Positions 24,520 through 32,493 of a DNA stretch of 32,516 nt are shown piece after piece. The DNA comes from Clostridiales bacterium (GTDB lineage Bacteria > Bacillota > Clostridia > Saccharofermentanales > Saccharofermentanaceae). The first letter of the stretch is position 1; each line of letters opens with the position of its first letter. The notes beneath the pieces were generated by a model. The model was not told the DNA's origin. It made no database searches and saw only the letters and a list, made by a program, of their open reading frames with translations. Location of the stretch: assembly GCA_017428545.1 (NCBI GenBank), contig JAFRQR010000031.1, positions 1-32,516 of the forward strand, read 5' to 3'. The position numbers and the translations under genes are program-made.

Positions 24520-25418
24520 TTCACAAGCAATAAAGCGGCTGCGGTTCCTAATACTGCTGTAGTGATAATGCTCGCTTCGATACCGTATACGCCGCCGTTT
24601 AAGATGCTGCTTCCTGTGGAACGCATATCAAATACGGAAGAGACGATCTCACCATTTCCGCTCAGGTTGAGTCCTAAGATGCTGTACAGAATATAGTTCC
24701 AGACCGAGTGCATGCCGCATGCCGCCCAGATGCTCTTAAAGCGAAGAGTCAGAAGCGAGAAGATCAGCGAAACCAGGAAAAGATTGACGACTGCAATCGA
24801 AGCAATAGCAGGGTTTCCGAAGTCCATGCTCGAGAGGTGCGGGATAGTAAAAAGGATTGCACTTACGAAGATCGCAGAAGGGACGGAGGTCTTTTTCTGA
24901 AGGAGCTGCTGTACGATACCTCTGCAGAGGATCTCTTCCAGCGCGCCCTGAAGAACAAAGCAGATAAACATGACTGCCACCATCCTATAGTCGATGTTAC
25001 CGAATACGCCGTTATACTCGATCGCTCCCGTGAGAGTAATGACCGCCACGGAGATCAAAAGAAGGACCATGCCTGCCAATACTCCGGCAAAATAACTCGC
25101 CGCCGGCTTTACAAATCCAAGTTCTTTCAGACCCTTCTTCTGAAACAGTTTCCAGAAAAGCGCTATGATACCGATCATGATGCCGTAGCCGAAGTAAGTA
25201 ATCAGAGTGATCGTGTTATTGCTGAACATTTCACCCTGTAGCGGGTTCTTCCCGCAGGCGAAGTGAAGTGCGATCACAAGGCCTTCACCGATCAGTTCCG
25301 CCCCGAACTTAAATGCCCAGAAGATCAGGATGACCTTGATGATGTAAAGGATCTTCGGCATGTCAGTACGGTTGTTAAACGGGCTGATGTTCTTGATAAG
25401 TTCTTTTATTCTTCTCAT
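24456..25418 (-). CDS. CPBP family intramembrane metalloprotease
   Basis: The 320-residue protein has about eight hydrophobic segments and the CPBP (Abi/CAAX protease) motifs: GALEEILCRGIVQQLL (EExxxR), FTIPHLSSMDF (His), and GMHSVWNYI (HxxxN). These residues bind metal in Rce1-type proteases. Prokaryotic members act in peptide maturation, bacteriocin self-immunity or membrane-protein processing; the substrate is unknown. AAGGAG lies seven bases before the ATG. It is encoded 88 bases after an XRE regulator on the same strand, a common pairing. The final 21 codons overlap the 3' end of lysR in antisense, and their product (SRFSSSAARLKGRLLS) is less hydrophobic than the rest, so the C-terminus may be a recent extension. 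Confidence 0.88.
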   Translation of the reverse strand: MRRIKELIKNISPFNNRTDMPKILYIIKVILIFWAFKFGAELIGEGLVIALHFACGKNPLQGEMFSNNTITLITYFGYGIMIGIIALFWKLFQKKGLKELGFVKPAASYFAGVLAGMVLLLISVAVITLTGAIEYNGVFGNIDYRMVAVMFICFVLQGALEEILCRGIVQQLLQKKTSVPSAIFVSAILFTIPHLSSMDFGNPAIASIAVVNLFLVSLIFSLLTLRFKSIWAACGMHSVWNYILYSILGLNLSGNGEIVSSVFDMRSTGSSILNGGVYGIEASIITTAVLGTAAALLLVNYCSVSRFSSSAARLKGRLLS

Positions 25419-25506
25419 GGTAAAACTCCTTTTTAGGCGCAGTAATAGAAGGTCCGGTCACAAAGCGGACTTTAATACAATTCAGATTTAAGTATTTATA
25501 TGGAAA

Positions 25507-25887
25507 TTATCCGGGGAATCCGTTTACGAGGAAATAGATGATCATCGAGATCAGATCTATGGCAAGTAAAGCTCCGGCTCCGATCAGGAACCACTTCAGC
25601 GCGGTCTTCATGCGCTTGCCGTTCTTTTCGGTAAGTACTTTCTGGTCGATCACATCAGCCATGGTCTTATGCTCATCTGTCTTGACCGGTTCGATCCCTT
25701 TAAGGAGATAATCTGTAGTTACTTCGAAAATATCACTCATGATCACGACCTTTTCAAGATCGGGAGTCGCCTGTTCACTTTCCCACTTCGAAACCGCCTG
25801 ACGAGAAACGCCGATTCTGTCTGCTAGTTCTTCCTGAGACATACCTTTTGACTTTCTAAGGCTCTGGATCCTATCTGCAATTGTCAT
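25507..25887 (-). CDS. XRE-family regulator with C-terminal membrane helix
   Basis: From ATG 25887 (GGAGGT seven bases upstream; a TTG at 25902 lies before that site) the protein has 126 residues. The HTH is [42 protein letters not shown] (read as two segments around [11 protein letters not shown]), followed by a linker and one membrane helix (about 100-122, [22 protein letters not shown]). This layout is common in Firmicutes, where the DNA-binding domain is tethered to the membrane. It probably regulates its own operon with the CPBP protease gene. A BlaI-operator-like 18-mer lies about 70 bp upstream. Confidence 0.9.
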   Translation of the reverse strand: MTIADRIQSLRKSKGMSQEELADRIGVSRQAVSKWESEQATPDLEKVVIMSDIFEVTTDYLLKGIEPVKTDEHKTMADVIDQKVLTEKNGKRMKTALKWFLIGAGALLAIDLISMIIYFLVNGFPG

Positions 25888-26275
25888 TTCTTTCACCTCC
25901 AAGGTTTTGTTGTCTCAAGACTAGCAAAATCCCTCTTAACAAAACCACCAGCTGTAGCTTGAACTTTGTCAACCTACGGTTGCAGCCCTGTATTTTCAGC
26001 CGTTTTGCGATTCTTTTGAATTCTGCCCGTCCATGCTCTTCACTGTTGTTTCATGTGTCCGTACTGATATCCTCCACCGAACAAGATAATTATATCACCG
26101 GGTATTGAACTTTTAAGCAAATCAGTTTCGTGCTTGAGAAAGCTTAGGATCACATCTTTTTCGATTCTTCTCACGAAAATAATCTTCATGAATTTGTCGT
26201 GACGAAACATAGATTTTATCGGTAACACATATGGAAGGCCATAGTGTATTCTGTCCTTAAACGGAGGATCCATGT
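25888..26275. other. Intergenic stretch between the XRE gene and the membrane-protein gene
   Basis: This 388-base stretch holds the XRE gene's upstream region, a candidate operator at 25957-25974 and CAACC-TAC-GGTTG at 25970-25982. A 77-codon minus-strand open frame (26040-26273) lacks a ribosome site and was not called. No other gene or RNA is recognised. Confidence 0.5.
25957..25974. promoter_or_regulatory. Candidate BlaI-like operator upstream of the XRE/CPBP genes
   Basis: On the minus strand GGTTGACAAAGTTCAAGC matches the main BlaI operator palindrome at 14 of 18 positions and shares the 10-mer GTAGGTTGAC (with its left flank) with the second operator region. It contains TTGACA, but no good -10 lies 17 bases downstream. 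Confidence 0.35.
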
Positions 26276-27601
26276 ATGTTGTCTGTATTGTTCTGGATCT
26301 TATGCGGAGCCGGGGTGCTCTGCCTTATAGTTTTCCCGGGAAAGCGGAAAGGTGTTCCGCTTGTCTCCGGCAGGGAAGAAACGATCTTTGAATCAGCCTG
26401 CAATATTACGGCCGTGATCCTTCTTCTTATACAGATGATCTTCCCGTTATATGGGTATGCCTTATATGCTGCACCGTCGTCTTTTTACAATAATCCTCCT
26501 ATCGATTCAAAGTGGATAAGTGAGACCGGTGAGGTTTTTTACTCTGTCTTTAAAGGTATAGCCGTAAACTTTAACCGTGATTTCCCGCCAGATGCCGTAC
26601 CCGGAAACAGTGTTTATCTGTTAGTTATCTTAACCTCGGTCTTCTGCTTTTTTGCAGGCGTATGCATTTATAGTAACGGACTGAAGTTAAAGCACAAGAT
26701 CTTTCTTCTGATTCCGCTTTTTGTCATTGCCACAGCTCCTGCCTATTCCAAGCTATTCCGTTTGCGCAGCGGATTCCAAATCCATAATTATCTGAGACTT
26801 TTGCTGATTATTCTCGAAGACAGTATCGTGAGATATCTGTTTGGATCACTCATGATGATCGCTCTTCTTTATGGGATCTATCTGTTGCTCAAAAAAATCC
26901 TGAAAAACGAGATCGTTCCTCTGATTGTGATACTTGTATTGTCTTTTTTCGCTCCGTTCATAAGGATCGTAAATGACGGAATGAATCTTCAGGGACCGGA
27001 ACTGAGATATCTGCAGTTTGGTCCGGATGTCCCGCTCTTCCCGGTCGGAATGATCGTCATGAAGTTTCGGGACAGATTGTTGCCGAAGACGAATAAGGGA
27101 GCCCTGCTACATATAATTTCATGGATCCTGATAGGAGGATTATCATTCTATTCTCTTTCCGCTTTTCAGAAACTCCTGCTGAACCGTGCAGGGCTTCATA
27201 TCTCCGATGGATACACATGCATGCCCGATGAGGACTTCAACAAGAATGTTGCAACGCTTGAAAAGATCTATAAGCTGGAATGTATTCCCTGGCTCGTCTT
27301 CGGATTTGCTCTTTCGATGCTGCTTTTAGTCATAGTATCGTTTGCTAGGACCGGAAATTCCGTAACAAGGTTTTGCAGGGCAAACTGTTATCTCATATCG
27401 GTGTTGCTTTTCAGCATGCATCTTTTCCGGATGTTATACGGAAAGCCCCTGAAATTTTGGACCGATGTGGCAGGACTAAAAAACGAGCAGCTTGTTATTG
27501 TACCGTTCATACACTTTGCGCTGTTTATGGCATTTGCGCATCTTATAAACCTGATCATTAAAAAGGTTCAGGAAAAACGTATTCAGGATTCTGCGGAGTA
27601 G
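26276..27601 (+). CDS. Polytopic membrane protein of unknown function
   Basis: No family is recognised. The 441-residue protein has about ten hydrophobic helices, including residues 1-20, 40-65, 110-130, 138-155, 180-205, 215-235, 275-295, 340-360, 375-392 and 408-430. A large outside loop (about 66-105) is polar and rich in Asn, Pro and Ser. A loop with FGPDVPLFPVGMIVMKFRDRLLP is loosely reminiscent of membrane acyltransferases, but their active-site His is not evident. GGAGG lies eight bases before the ATG. Its 3' end overlaps the remnant of an oppositely oriented PEBP gene, suggesting its tail was formed by a rearrangement or that the two were brought together by a deletion. Confidence 0.7.
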   Translation: MLSVLFWILCGAGVLCLIVFPGKRKGVPLVSGREETIFESACNITAVILLLIQMIFPLYGYALYAAPSSFYNNPPIDSKWISETGEVFYSVFKGIAVNFNRDFPPDAVPGNSVYLLVILTSVFCFFAGVCIYSNGLKLKHKIFLLIPLFVIATAPAYSKLFRLRSGFQIHNYLRLLLIILEDSIVRYLFGSLMMIALLYGIYLLLKKILKNEIVPLIVILVLSFFAPFIRIVNDGMNLQGPELRYLQFGPDVPLFPVGMIVMKFRDRLLPKTNKGALLHIISWILIGGLSFYSLSAFQKLLLNRAGLHISDGYTCMPDEDFNKNVATLEKIYKLECIPWLVFGFALSMLLLVIVSFARTGNSVTRFCRANCYLISVLLFSMHLFRMLYGKPLKFWTDVAGLKNEQLVIVPFIHFALFMAFAHLINLIIKKVQEKRIQDSAE

Positions 27602-27843
27602 GAGAAATAGCCTACTACACGGCCGACTGCCACGATATTGCCTGTATTTCCTTCAGCATCCGTATCAAGGCTGTCCATCATATGCTGGAGATTTAAAGCC
27701 CGATCTCCGATTTTGCCCATGACTTTTTCTACGGGCGCTTTGAGCGCGAAAACATAGATGTTGTACTGATTTGTTGATCCCGACGGCGGGTTAGGTCCGA
27801 CGTAAGATGATTGACAAAAATCTACGCATATTGTTTCTCCTTA
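27583..27843 (-). pseudogene. Remnant of a YbhB/YbcL-type PEBP (Raf kinase inhibitor-like) gene
   Basis: On the minus strand an open frame without a start, bounded upstream by an in-frame TAA, encodes SSYVGPNPPSGSTNQYNIYV, then FALKAPVEKV and a stop at 27585-27583 after VGRVVGYFSYSAES. The GPxPPSG...Y.IYVFAL pattern and C-terminus match the last 75 or so residues of bacterial PEBP proteins; the N-terminal half is absent. An AAGGAGAAACAAT site and ATG (27831) remain upstream but lead into another frame that ends after 12 codons, as expected after an internal deletion. The stop lies inside the 3' end of the convergent membrane-protein gene. Confidence 0.75.
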
Positions 27844-27865
27844 CATATAGTGGAAAACTGCTGAT

Positions 27866-28288
27866 TTAACTGTCTGCAACAAACCACTGATCCATTGCAG
27901 GTCCGGCGTCTTCGTTCGGGCGTACCCTGAAGCCGAATTTCTCGTAGAAAGGCTCTTTACCCTTTGCAGAATTCAAAGTCAGTTTCACTTTATACCCGGG
28001 CTTCATATCATTCTTAAGTCTTTCGATACATGACTCAACAAGTTTCCTGCCAATGCCCTGTCCCTGATATGAAGGATCGACAATAACATCCGACAGGAAA
28101 GCTATATATCCGCCGTCCCAAAGGAGCCTTACAACTCCAATAGCTTTCCCATCATCTCTTACGCATAAAACCATATATGCATTGTCAATACAAGCCTGTG
28201 CCTCTTCAAGTGGGAATTGAACCCAACCAACCATCTTCCGAAGATTCATATATTCTTCTGATGTAATCTGATCAACGTATCTTATCAT
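27866..28288 (-). CDS. GNAT family N-acetyltransferase
   Basis: The 140-residue protein contains the acetyl-CoA-binding motif VDPSYQGQGIGRKLVESCIERL (Q/RxxGxG/A), preceded by the strand FLSDVIV and followed by LTLNSAKGKEPFYEKFGFRVRP, the usual C-terminal GNAT segment. It transfers an acetyl group to an amine whose identity cannot be read; the neighbours give no substrate hint. GAGGT lies ten bases before the ATG. It is just upstream of the PEBP remnant on the same strand, so the two may once have formed an operon. Confidence 0.9.
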   Translation of the reverse strand: MIRYVDQITSEEYMNLRKMVGWVQFPLEEAQACIDNAYMVLCVRDDGKAIGVVRLLWDGGYIAFLSDVIVDPSYQGQGIGRKLVESCIERLKNDMKPGYKVKLTLNSAKGKEPFYEKFGFRVRPNEDAGPAMDQWFVADS

Positions 28289-28383
28289 CCTCTGATTACC
28301 TCACATAAATTCCATAATTGAAAATATAATGTTTTTATAGCCATATCCCAGTCCCCATCACTTCAGTTCATTATCCTGTATAT

Positions 28384-28821
28384 TTAACGTTCATTCTGAA
28401 GATTATGTATAGCTCTGCTTAAATCCGTCTGATCTACTTCAACTTCAAAACTCAGCTTATAGTCTTCTTCTCGAAGAAACCTGCCCAAACTTCCGGCTAT
28501 CTTTATATGACCGGTTTTAGTTGCCTCAAATACGATTTTCTGATGATCATTACCAAGCAATTCCGCAGTTCCGGATAAACTGTTATATATTCTTATCAGC
28601 TGCTTTTTAAACTCATCGAATTGAAGGGTTCCTGTATCTATTTCGGTAGTTACAGAGAAACTATTACTTACTGCATTTACATGCAAAATCACGTTGTATA
28701 GTGAAGCTCCTTCATAAACCTTCGGACATAATTCAAGTTTAAAGTTAGGTGTAACTATTTCAATCATTCTGTCCATATCACACATTCTTCTGAACTTTCC
28801 TTCAAACGATATACTGATCAT
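28384..28821 (-). CDS. Small acidic protein, possibly a WapI/DUF6228-like immunity protein
   Basis: The 145-residue protein has no signal peptide or membrane helix. The pattern FKLELCP...YNVILHVNAV, a central FDEFKKQLIRIYNSLSGTAEL helix, GHIKIAGSLGRF and a final LSFEVEVDQTDLSRAIHNL resembles the WapI and DUF6228 proteins, which neutralise polymorphic contact-dependent toxins; I recognise this by pattern only. The first ATG (28821) has a distant AGGA; starts at MDRMIEIVTPNF (28776) or MIEIV are also possible. No toxin gene is nearby, so it would be an orphan immunity gene. It lies at the left edge of the integrative element and its DNA is AT-rich, so it may be cargo. Confidence 0.5.
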   Translation of the reverse strand: MISISFEGKFRRMCDMDRMIEIVTPNFKLELCPKVYEGASLYNVILHVNAVSNSFSVTTEIDTGTLQFDEFKKQLIRIYNSLSGTAELLGNDHQKIVFEATKTGHIKIAGSLGRFLREEDYKLSFEVEVDQTDLSRAIHNLQNER

Positions 28822-28895
28822 TTTCTTTACTTATTCCTAATATATCCTCAAACACCTTATAAACACTATACTTTTCTATAAGTCATTTTCTGAAG

Positions 28896-28916
28896 GTGTA
28901 CCATTTTGTGTACCAT
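28896..28916. repeat. Direct repeats at the 3' end of the integrase gene (possible Int arm sites)
   Basis: GTGTACCAT occurs at 28896-28904 and again at 28908-28916, 12 bp apart, directly past the integrase stop. Lambda/Tn916-type integrases bind such arm-type repeats near the element end, so this probably lies in the left attachment region. I found no matching copy on the right. Confidence 0.45.
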
Positions 28917-30037
28917 CAGATTACCTTCAACAATTCTGTAACCTTGTTCATCTCACGAATCTTGTCATCTTCTGAAACATGTACATATCTGTCCATAGTA
29001 AGCGAAATACTAAAATGTCCTAAAAGCATTTGCACTGTCTTAATGGACATTCCCGCCGATATGCACCTTGAAGCGAAAGTATGTCTGAGAACGTGCATTG
29101 ATATGCTTCTAATGCCTGCCTTCTTACATGCCCACTTCAAACTTGCATGATAAGTGCTTTGCTTAATATGACCATCTTCATCAATGAAAACATATTCCTT
29201 ATATTGCATCGGAATTACTTTCATCTGACTGATTTTTTGTTTTTGGCGTTTAAGAACTTCAACTGCATCGTCCGTCAAAGGTATTGTCCTTATGCTGTTA
29301 GCACTTTTACCGGGAGAAGTACGCCAATCTGAATGCTTATAAGACATAGTCCGATTTACATGCAGAAGTCGATTATCAAAATCTATATCTTGCCATTGCA
29401 ATCCGATGAGTTCACCAACTCTTATACCAGTAAGCAAACATATCAGCCATTGATTCTCATACTTATGACCTTGTATACACGCTACAAATTTCTCTTGCTC
29501 AGTCACAGAAAGAGCATCTTTAGGGTCTGCAGGCTTGCCTATATCACACTTCTTAATCTTCTTTACAGGATTTGAAAGAATAATGTCGTTATCAAATGCT
29601 GTCTGAAACAAAGAATATGCTATGATTCTTGCTTGAGATATGGTTCCACTATGGTAACCTTCGTCAGCCATCTTCGTTAGTATCATTTGAATATGCAAAG
29701 GCTTTACATCAACAATTTTCATGTTTCCAATAACATTTTTTATATTGTTTTCATACCTTGTTACATAAACATCTATAGTGCCAGCACGAAGTGTTTTTTT
29801 CTTCATCTCTATCCAGTAGTGATACCATGCATCCACTATCATATTCTGTGGAAAAAGTGGATTACTACTTTTATCGAGATATGTGCTGTCGGCTATCCAT
29901 TGACGCGCTTCTTGACACTTCTTAAATCGCTTGCTCTGTCTCTTGCCGAACCGATCTACAAACCTTGCTACATAAAGACCACTCTTCTCTTGTGAAATTC
30001 CTTTACCTAGCTCCTTCCGTCTTAAATCTTTACCCAT
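28916..30037 (-). CDS. Tyrosine recombinase (Tn916-type integrase)
   Basis: From ATG 30037 (AGGAG nine bases upstream; ATG 30043 is also possible) the protein has 373 residues. An N-terminal arm-binding region (GLYVARFVDRFGKRQSKRFKK) is followed by a core-binding SAM-like domain (MIVDAWYHYWIEMKKKTLRAGT) and the catalytic domain: LLTGIRVGELIGL (Arg), MHVLRHTFASR (His-x-x-Arg), LLGHFSISLTMDRYVHV (His, catalytic Tyr). All catalytic residues appear present, so it should be able to integrate and excise the element. It is the outermost gene of the element, with the excisionase gene upstream on the same strand and a strong terminator between them. Confidence 0.95.
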   Translation of the reverse strand: MGKDLRRKELGKGISQEKSGLYVARFVDRFGKRQSKRFKKCQEARQWIADSTYLDKSSNPLFPQNMIVDAWYHYWIEMKKKTLRAGTIDVYVTRYENNIKNVIGNMKIVDVKPLHIQMILTKMADEGYHSGTISQARIIAYSLFQTAFDNDIILSNPVKKIKKCDIGKPADPKDALSVTEQEKFVACIQGHKYENQWLICLLTGIRVGELIGLQWQDIDFDNRLLHVNRTMSYKHSDWRTSPGKSANSIRTIPLTDDAVEVLKRQKQKISQMKVIPMQYKEYVFIDEDGHIKQSTYHASLKWACKKAGIRSISMHVLRHTFASRCISAGMSIKTVQMLLGHFSISLTMDRYVHVSEDDKIREMNKVTELLKVI

Positions 30038-30058
30038 ATACATCAGCTCCTTTTCTGT

Positions 30059-30106
30059 AAAAAGAAGCCCCAATATAGCGATTTCATTGTAACATATCGG
30101 GGCTTC
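30059..30106 (-). terminator. Terminator between xis and int (possible attenuator)
   Basis: Minus-strand GAAGCCCC and GGGGCTTC (arms 30099-30106 and 30064-30071) form an 8-bp stem, extended by ATAT/ATAT past one mismatch, followed by TTTTT. It ends about ten bases before the AAAAGGAG ribosome site of int, so transcripts from rep/xis would stop before int unless antitermination occurs. Confidence 0.85.
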
Positions 30107-30128
30107 AACGGAATTAAAAGTTTTGTCG

Positions 30129-30326
30129 TTAGATTTCGATACTCTTAGATATAAAATCCTCAAACTCTTTTCTCTTGACTAACTTTTTTCTGCCGACATA
30201 CAGGACAAAAGTACATCTCGGATTTTTCAGTAATTCCGATATTTTATTCTGACCGATATTACTGTAATCAGCGGCCTCTTCAATAGTTAAGGCGCATTTC
30301 TGATAAATTGGTGTTGTTTTCTCCAC
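30129..30326 (-). CDS. xis: Excisionase (Tn916 Xis-like)
   Basis: With a GTG start at 30326 (GGTGG five bases upstream) the product is 65 residues, close to the 67 of Tn916 Xis, and aligns with its typical layout: a short lead, then CALTIEEAADYSNIGQNKISELLKNP (HTH) and GRKKLVKRKEFEDFISK. A TTG at 30353 would add residues that overlap the Rep end and lacks a ribosome site. Xis bends DNA at the att sites and directs Int towards excision. It lies 13 bases past the rep stop and just before the int attenuator. Confidence 0.85.
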   Translation of the reverse strand: MEKTTPIYQKCALTIEEAADYSNIGQNKISELLKNPRCTFVLYVGRKKLVKRKEFEDFISKSIEI

Positions 30327-30339
30327 ATAGACCACCACC

Positions 30340-31515
30340 TTAAAGTTCTGCAATATCTAGAATAAAAGCATTCTTCTTAGTTGCATCATTAGTAACATCA
30401 ATATATTTATACACGTTAAAAGTATGAATCTCAGAATCTACGGGAACTAAATCAATCGTATAAACTTGATTTCCATTTTCATCCTCAACATATTTATCAT
30501 CAATGCTATTAATTGTATAAGTTGCAACAAAATCATCGCTGATATCTAAAAAATCAATCACAACAGAGATTCTTCTAATGAAAGCATGCTTAAGTTCAGG
30601 GGACTCATCATGGTACCACTCTTGAACAGTCTTATTACTAATAACAAAAATTATATCAGCAATACAGTTTTTATCCCAATATCTTGAAGCAACTCCTCTA
30701 TTGTTATGCGGATCAAGATAACCTAACATATCCTCAATTTTGATTGTTTCGTAATTTATATCATCCAGTATCATAACTTGCTCAGATTTATAGTTCTGAA
30801 AAGGATCTCCTGTGCTTGCCGATAAACAGAATGATTTATTCTTCTCAATGGCATATGCTCTTGCAAAGGTGCTTTTACCGAGTCCACCTGGTCCTTGTAT
30901 AAAAATCACAATTGCATCACGATCCATTTTCTGAATAAGCTTTCTTTGATACTCAAATGCCTTGTTGATTCTTGAAGAAAATCTGGAGTATAAATCATAT
31001 CCGATTTTAGATGTAATCTCATATTCCATAATTCTGCACTCTGATATATCATTCAAGATTTGCTTGATTCTCTCACTTGGTTCTTCACTTTTGGGAATCT
31101 TATATTCTTCAAGTTTCGCTGGAGCATTAGTTACAACAATATCCCATGAGTATTGCTCCTTTTCCGGATTATTCATATGAATCAAATACTGAACCGCATT
31201 TTTGACTCCGTACTTTACGGAATCTATAAACGAGTACGGAAACATGTTTTTTAATGTTTTAAATGTTATCTGCGAATTATTTCCGCAACATATAACAACA
31301 TGATAATGTTCATCTTCCTTACCTCTGTTATGAACAGCGACAAAGTATTTCAAACCCTTCTTTCGTTTCGCTAATCTGTCTAAGAGAATAATAAGTTCAT
31401 CATATGGTAAAGTATATGTATCGCCTGCTTTTAATCCAAGTTTAGCGTTATCTACAGTAAGCTTATTATGCTTGAAGATTCGCAAAACAACATTACGAAA
31501 ATTCTTATTGTGCAT
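30340..31515 (-). CDS. Rolling-circle Rep/relaxase: HUH endonuclease fused to SF3 helicase
   Basis: The 391-residue protein has an N-terminal HUH domain: EDEHYHVVICCG with His70 and His72, then NAVQYLIHMNNPEKEQYSW with probable catalytic Tyr110, as in Rep_2 (pMV158-like) initiators. A superfamily 3 helicase follows: Walker A GPGGLGKST (208-216), Walker B VMILDDIN (247-254) and motif C IIFVISNK with Asn294. The HUH/SF3 combination is shared by CRESS-DNA-type replicons and by Rep-type relaxases reported in integrative mobilisable elements of Firmicutes. It would nick at an origin and unwind the circular form for replication or transfer. It starts inside the preceding gene (11-base overlap) and precedes xis. 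The DNA is clearly AT-rich compared with the chromosome to the left. Confidence 0.88.
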   Translation of the reverse strand: MHNKNFRNVVLRIFKHNKLTVDNAKLGLKAGDTYTLPYDELIILLDRLAKRKKGLKYFVAVHNRGKEDEHYHVVICCGNNSQITFKTLKNMFPYSFIDSVKYGVKNAVQYLIHMNNPEKEQYSWDIVVTNAPAKLEEYKIPKSEEPSERIKQILNDISECRIMEYEITSKIGYDLYSRFSSRINKAFEYQRKLIQKMDRDAIVIFIQGPGGLGKSTFARAYAIEKNKSFCLSASTGDPFQNYKSEQVMILDDINYETIKIEDMLGYLDPHNNRGVASRYWDKNCIADIIFVISNKTVQEWYHDESPELKHAFIRRISVVIDFLDISDDFVATYTINSIDDKYVEDENGNQVYTIDLVPVDSEIHTFNVYKYIDVTNDATKKNAFILDIAEL

Positions 31516-32050
31516 ATGTAGTCTCCTTTAATTTCATCTCTTCTTCTCTGATAGCGAATGCAATGTATTCAAACAGATATTTTCTTGTGTAAGGATTTAA
31601 GCTCTTCAAGAAGTTATCGATAATCTTTCTGCAAGAACCGCCATCAATTTTCTCAGTGATGTAATAGTAATTCACGTCATGAGATACTAAGTCGTGATAT
31701 GATTTAAGTGTGTCCGATTCATCTAATGTGATGGTTGGTTTTGTAAGAAAAAAAGTAATCAATTCTTCTTCTTCAATCTTGTAAATGTCGTGTGCAAGAC
31801 GGCTTGTTTCATCCTCGCCAATCTTCGCTACAAGAAAACCCATACTTGCAAAGTCGATGCAATTGTCATTTAAGGCGAGAAAAATAATCGTGCTAATCTC
31901 TTCATCACTAAAGAAAGTAAGTTCATAATTCAAAAGAACTGTTTCTATATGATGTTTAAGAAACTCTTCCGACAAAAGAGACTGAAGAAGTTCTTTTGAG
32001 TCTGTTGTTAAAGCGTCAATATAAAATTTTGAATCTTTGATTGAAAACAT
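31505..32050 (-). CDS. Element protein of unknown function upstream of rep
   Basis: No family is recognised. From ATG 32050 (AAAGGAG nine bases upstream) the protein has 181 residues; an in-frame ATG at 32128 would add 26 residues with the cluster MCGCEKCLC but has no ribosome site. It is acidic and helical, with Leu/Glu-rich stretches such as IYKIEEEELITFF and LLQSLLSEEFLKHH and no membrane helix or signal peptide. Its last 11 bases overlap rep, so the two are probably translationally coupled. By position it could be a replication or copy-control partner of Rep; this is a guess. Confidence 0.7.
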   Translation of the reverse strand: MFSIKDSKFYIDALTTDSKELLQSLLSEEFLKHHIETVLLNYELTFFSDEEISTIIFLALNDNCIDFASMGFLVAKIGEDETSRLAHDIYKIEEEELITFFLTKPTITLDESDTLKSYHDLVSHDVNYYYITEKIDGGSCRKIIDNFLKSLNPYTRKYLFEYIAFAIREEEMKLKETTYAQ

Positions 32051-32493
32051 AGTTATGTTCTCCTTTAATAATATATTTGCTCTTGCCGAGCATAGGCATT
32101 TTTCACATCCACACATGAGAATAATCATAAGCGCCGTTCTAATTTTTGCTCCTAAGCGGATAGGCTTGCGCTTGATTTCTTCTACGGCTTATATAACCCC
32201 CGAATTGTGTTTTATCAAGACATAGAAAATAATTTCGTGAATTCTGTATAGAAAAGCTATTTAATTAGTTATTACGAAAATGGGATTTCGATATACAGAC
32301 TGCACAACACATTTCGACTTTACAGATTTGACGAAAACAATTTATTAGAATTAGAAAACAATTTTCTTACTATATGATAACGTACAATAAGTTTCGCAAA
32401 TTGAGAAAGGCGGTGAAATAAAAATAGACAAGGCATAACGCCATCGGTAAAATGTTAATTGCTAAAGAAACCATTTACTGGAGGCGCAATACC
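32051..32493. other. AT-rich non-coding region upstream of the rep operon
   Basis: This 443-base region holds the rep operon promoter (32190-32218), a leader hairpin with AAGCGC/GCGCTT arms at about 32131-32175, and very AT-rich DNA at 32220-32400 suited to an origin. TTAGTTATTAC near 32265 loosely resembles CRESS nick sites but lies in no clear hairpin. No gene was recognised. Confidence 0.45.
32190..32218 (-). promoter_or_regulatory. Promoter of the rep operon
   Basis: Minus-strand TTGATA (32218-32213), a 17-base spacer and TATATA (32195-32190). It would give a leader of about 130 bases before the ATG at 32050, containing an inverted repeat. Confidence 0.55.

Noticed and set aside
26040..26273. 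77-codon minus-strand open frame
   Set aside because: No ribosome site, no recognisable motif, and its start overlaps the ribosome site of the opposite gene.
32260..32275. TTAGTTATTAC as a CRESS-type nick site
   Set aside because: It differs from the TAGTATTAC type by an inserted base and is not in the loop of a clear hairpin; too weak to call an origin.
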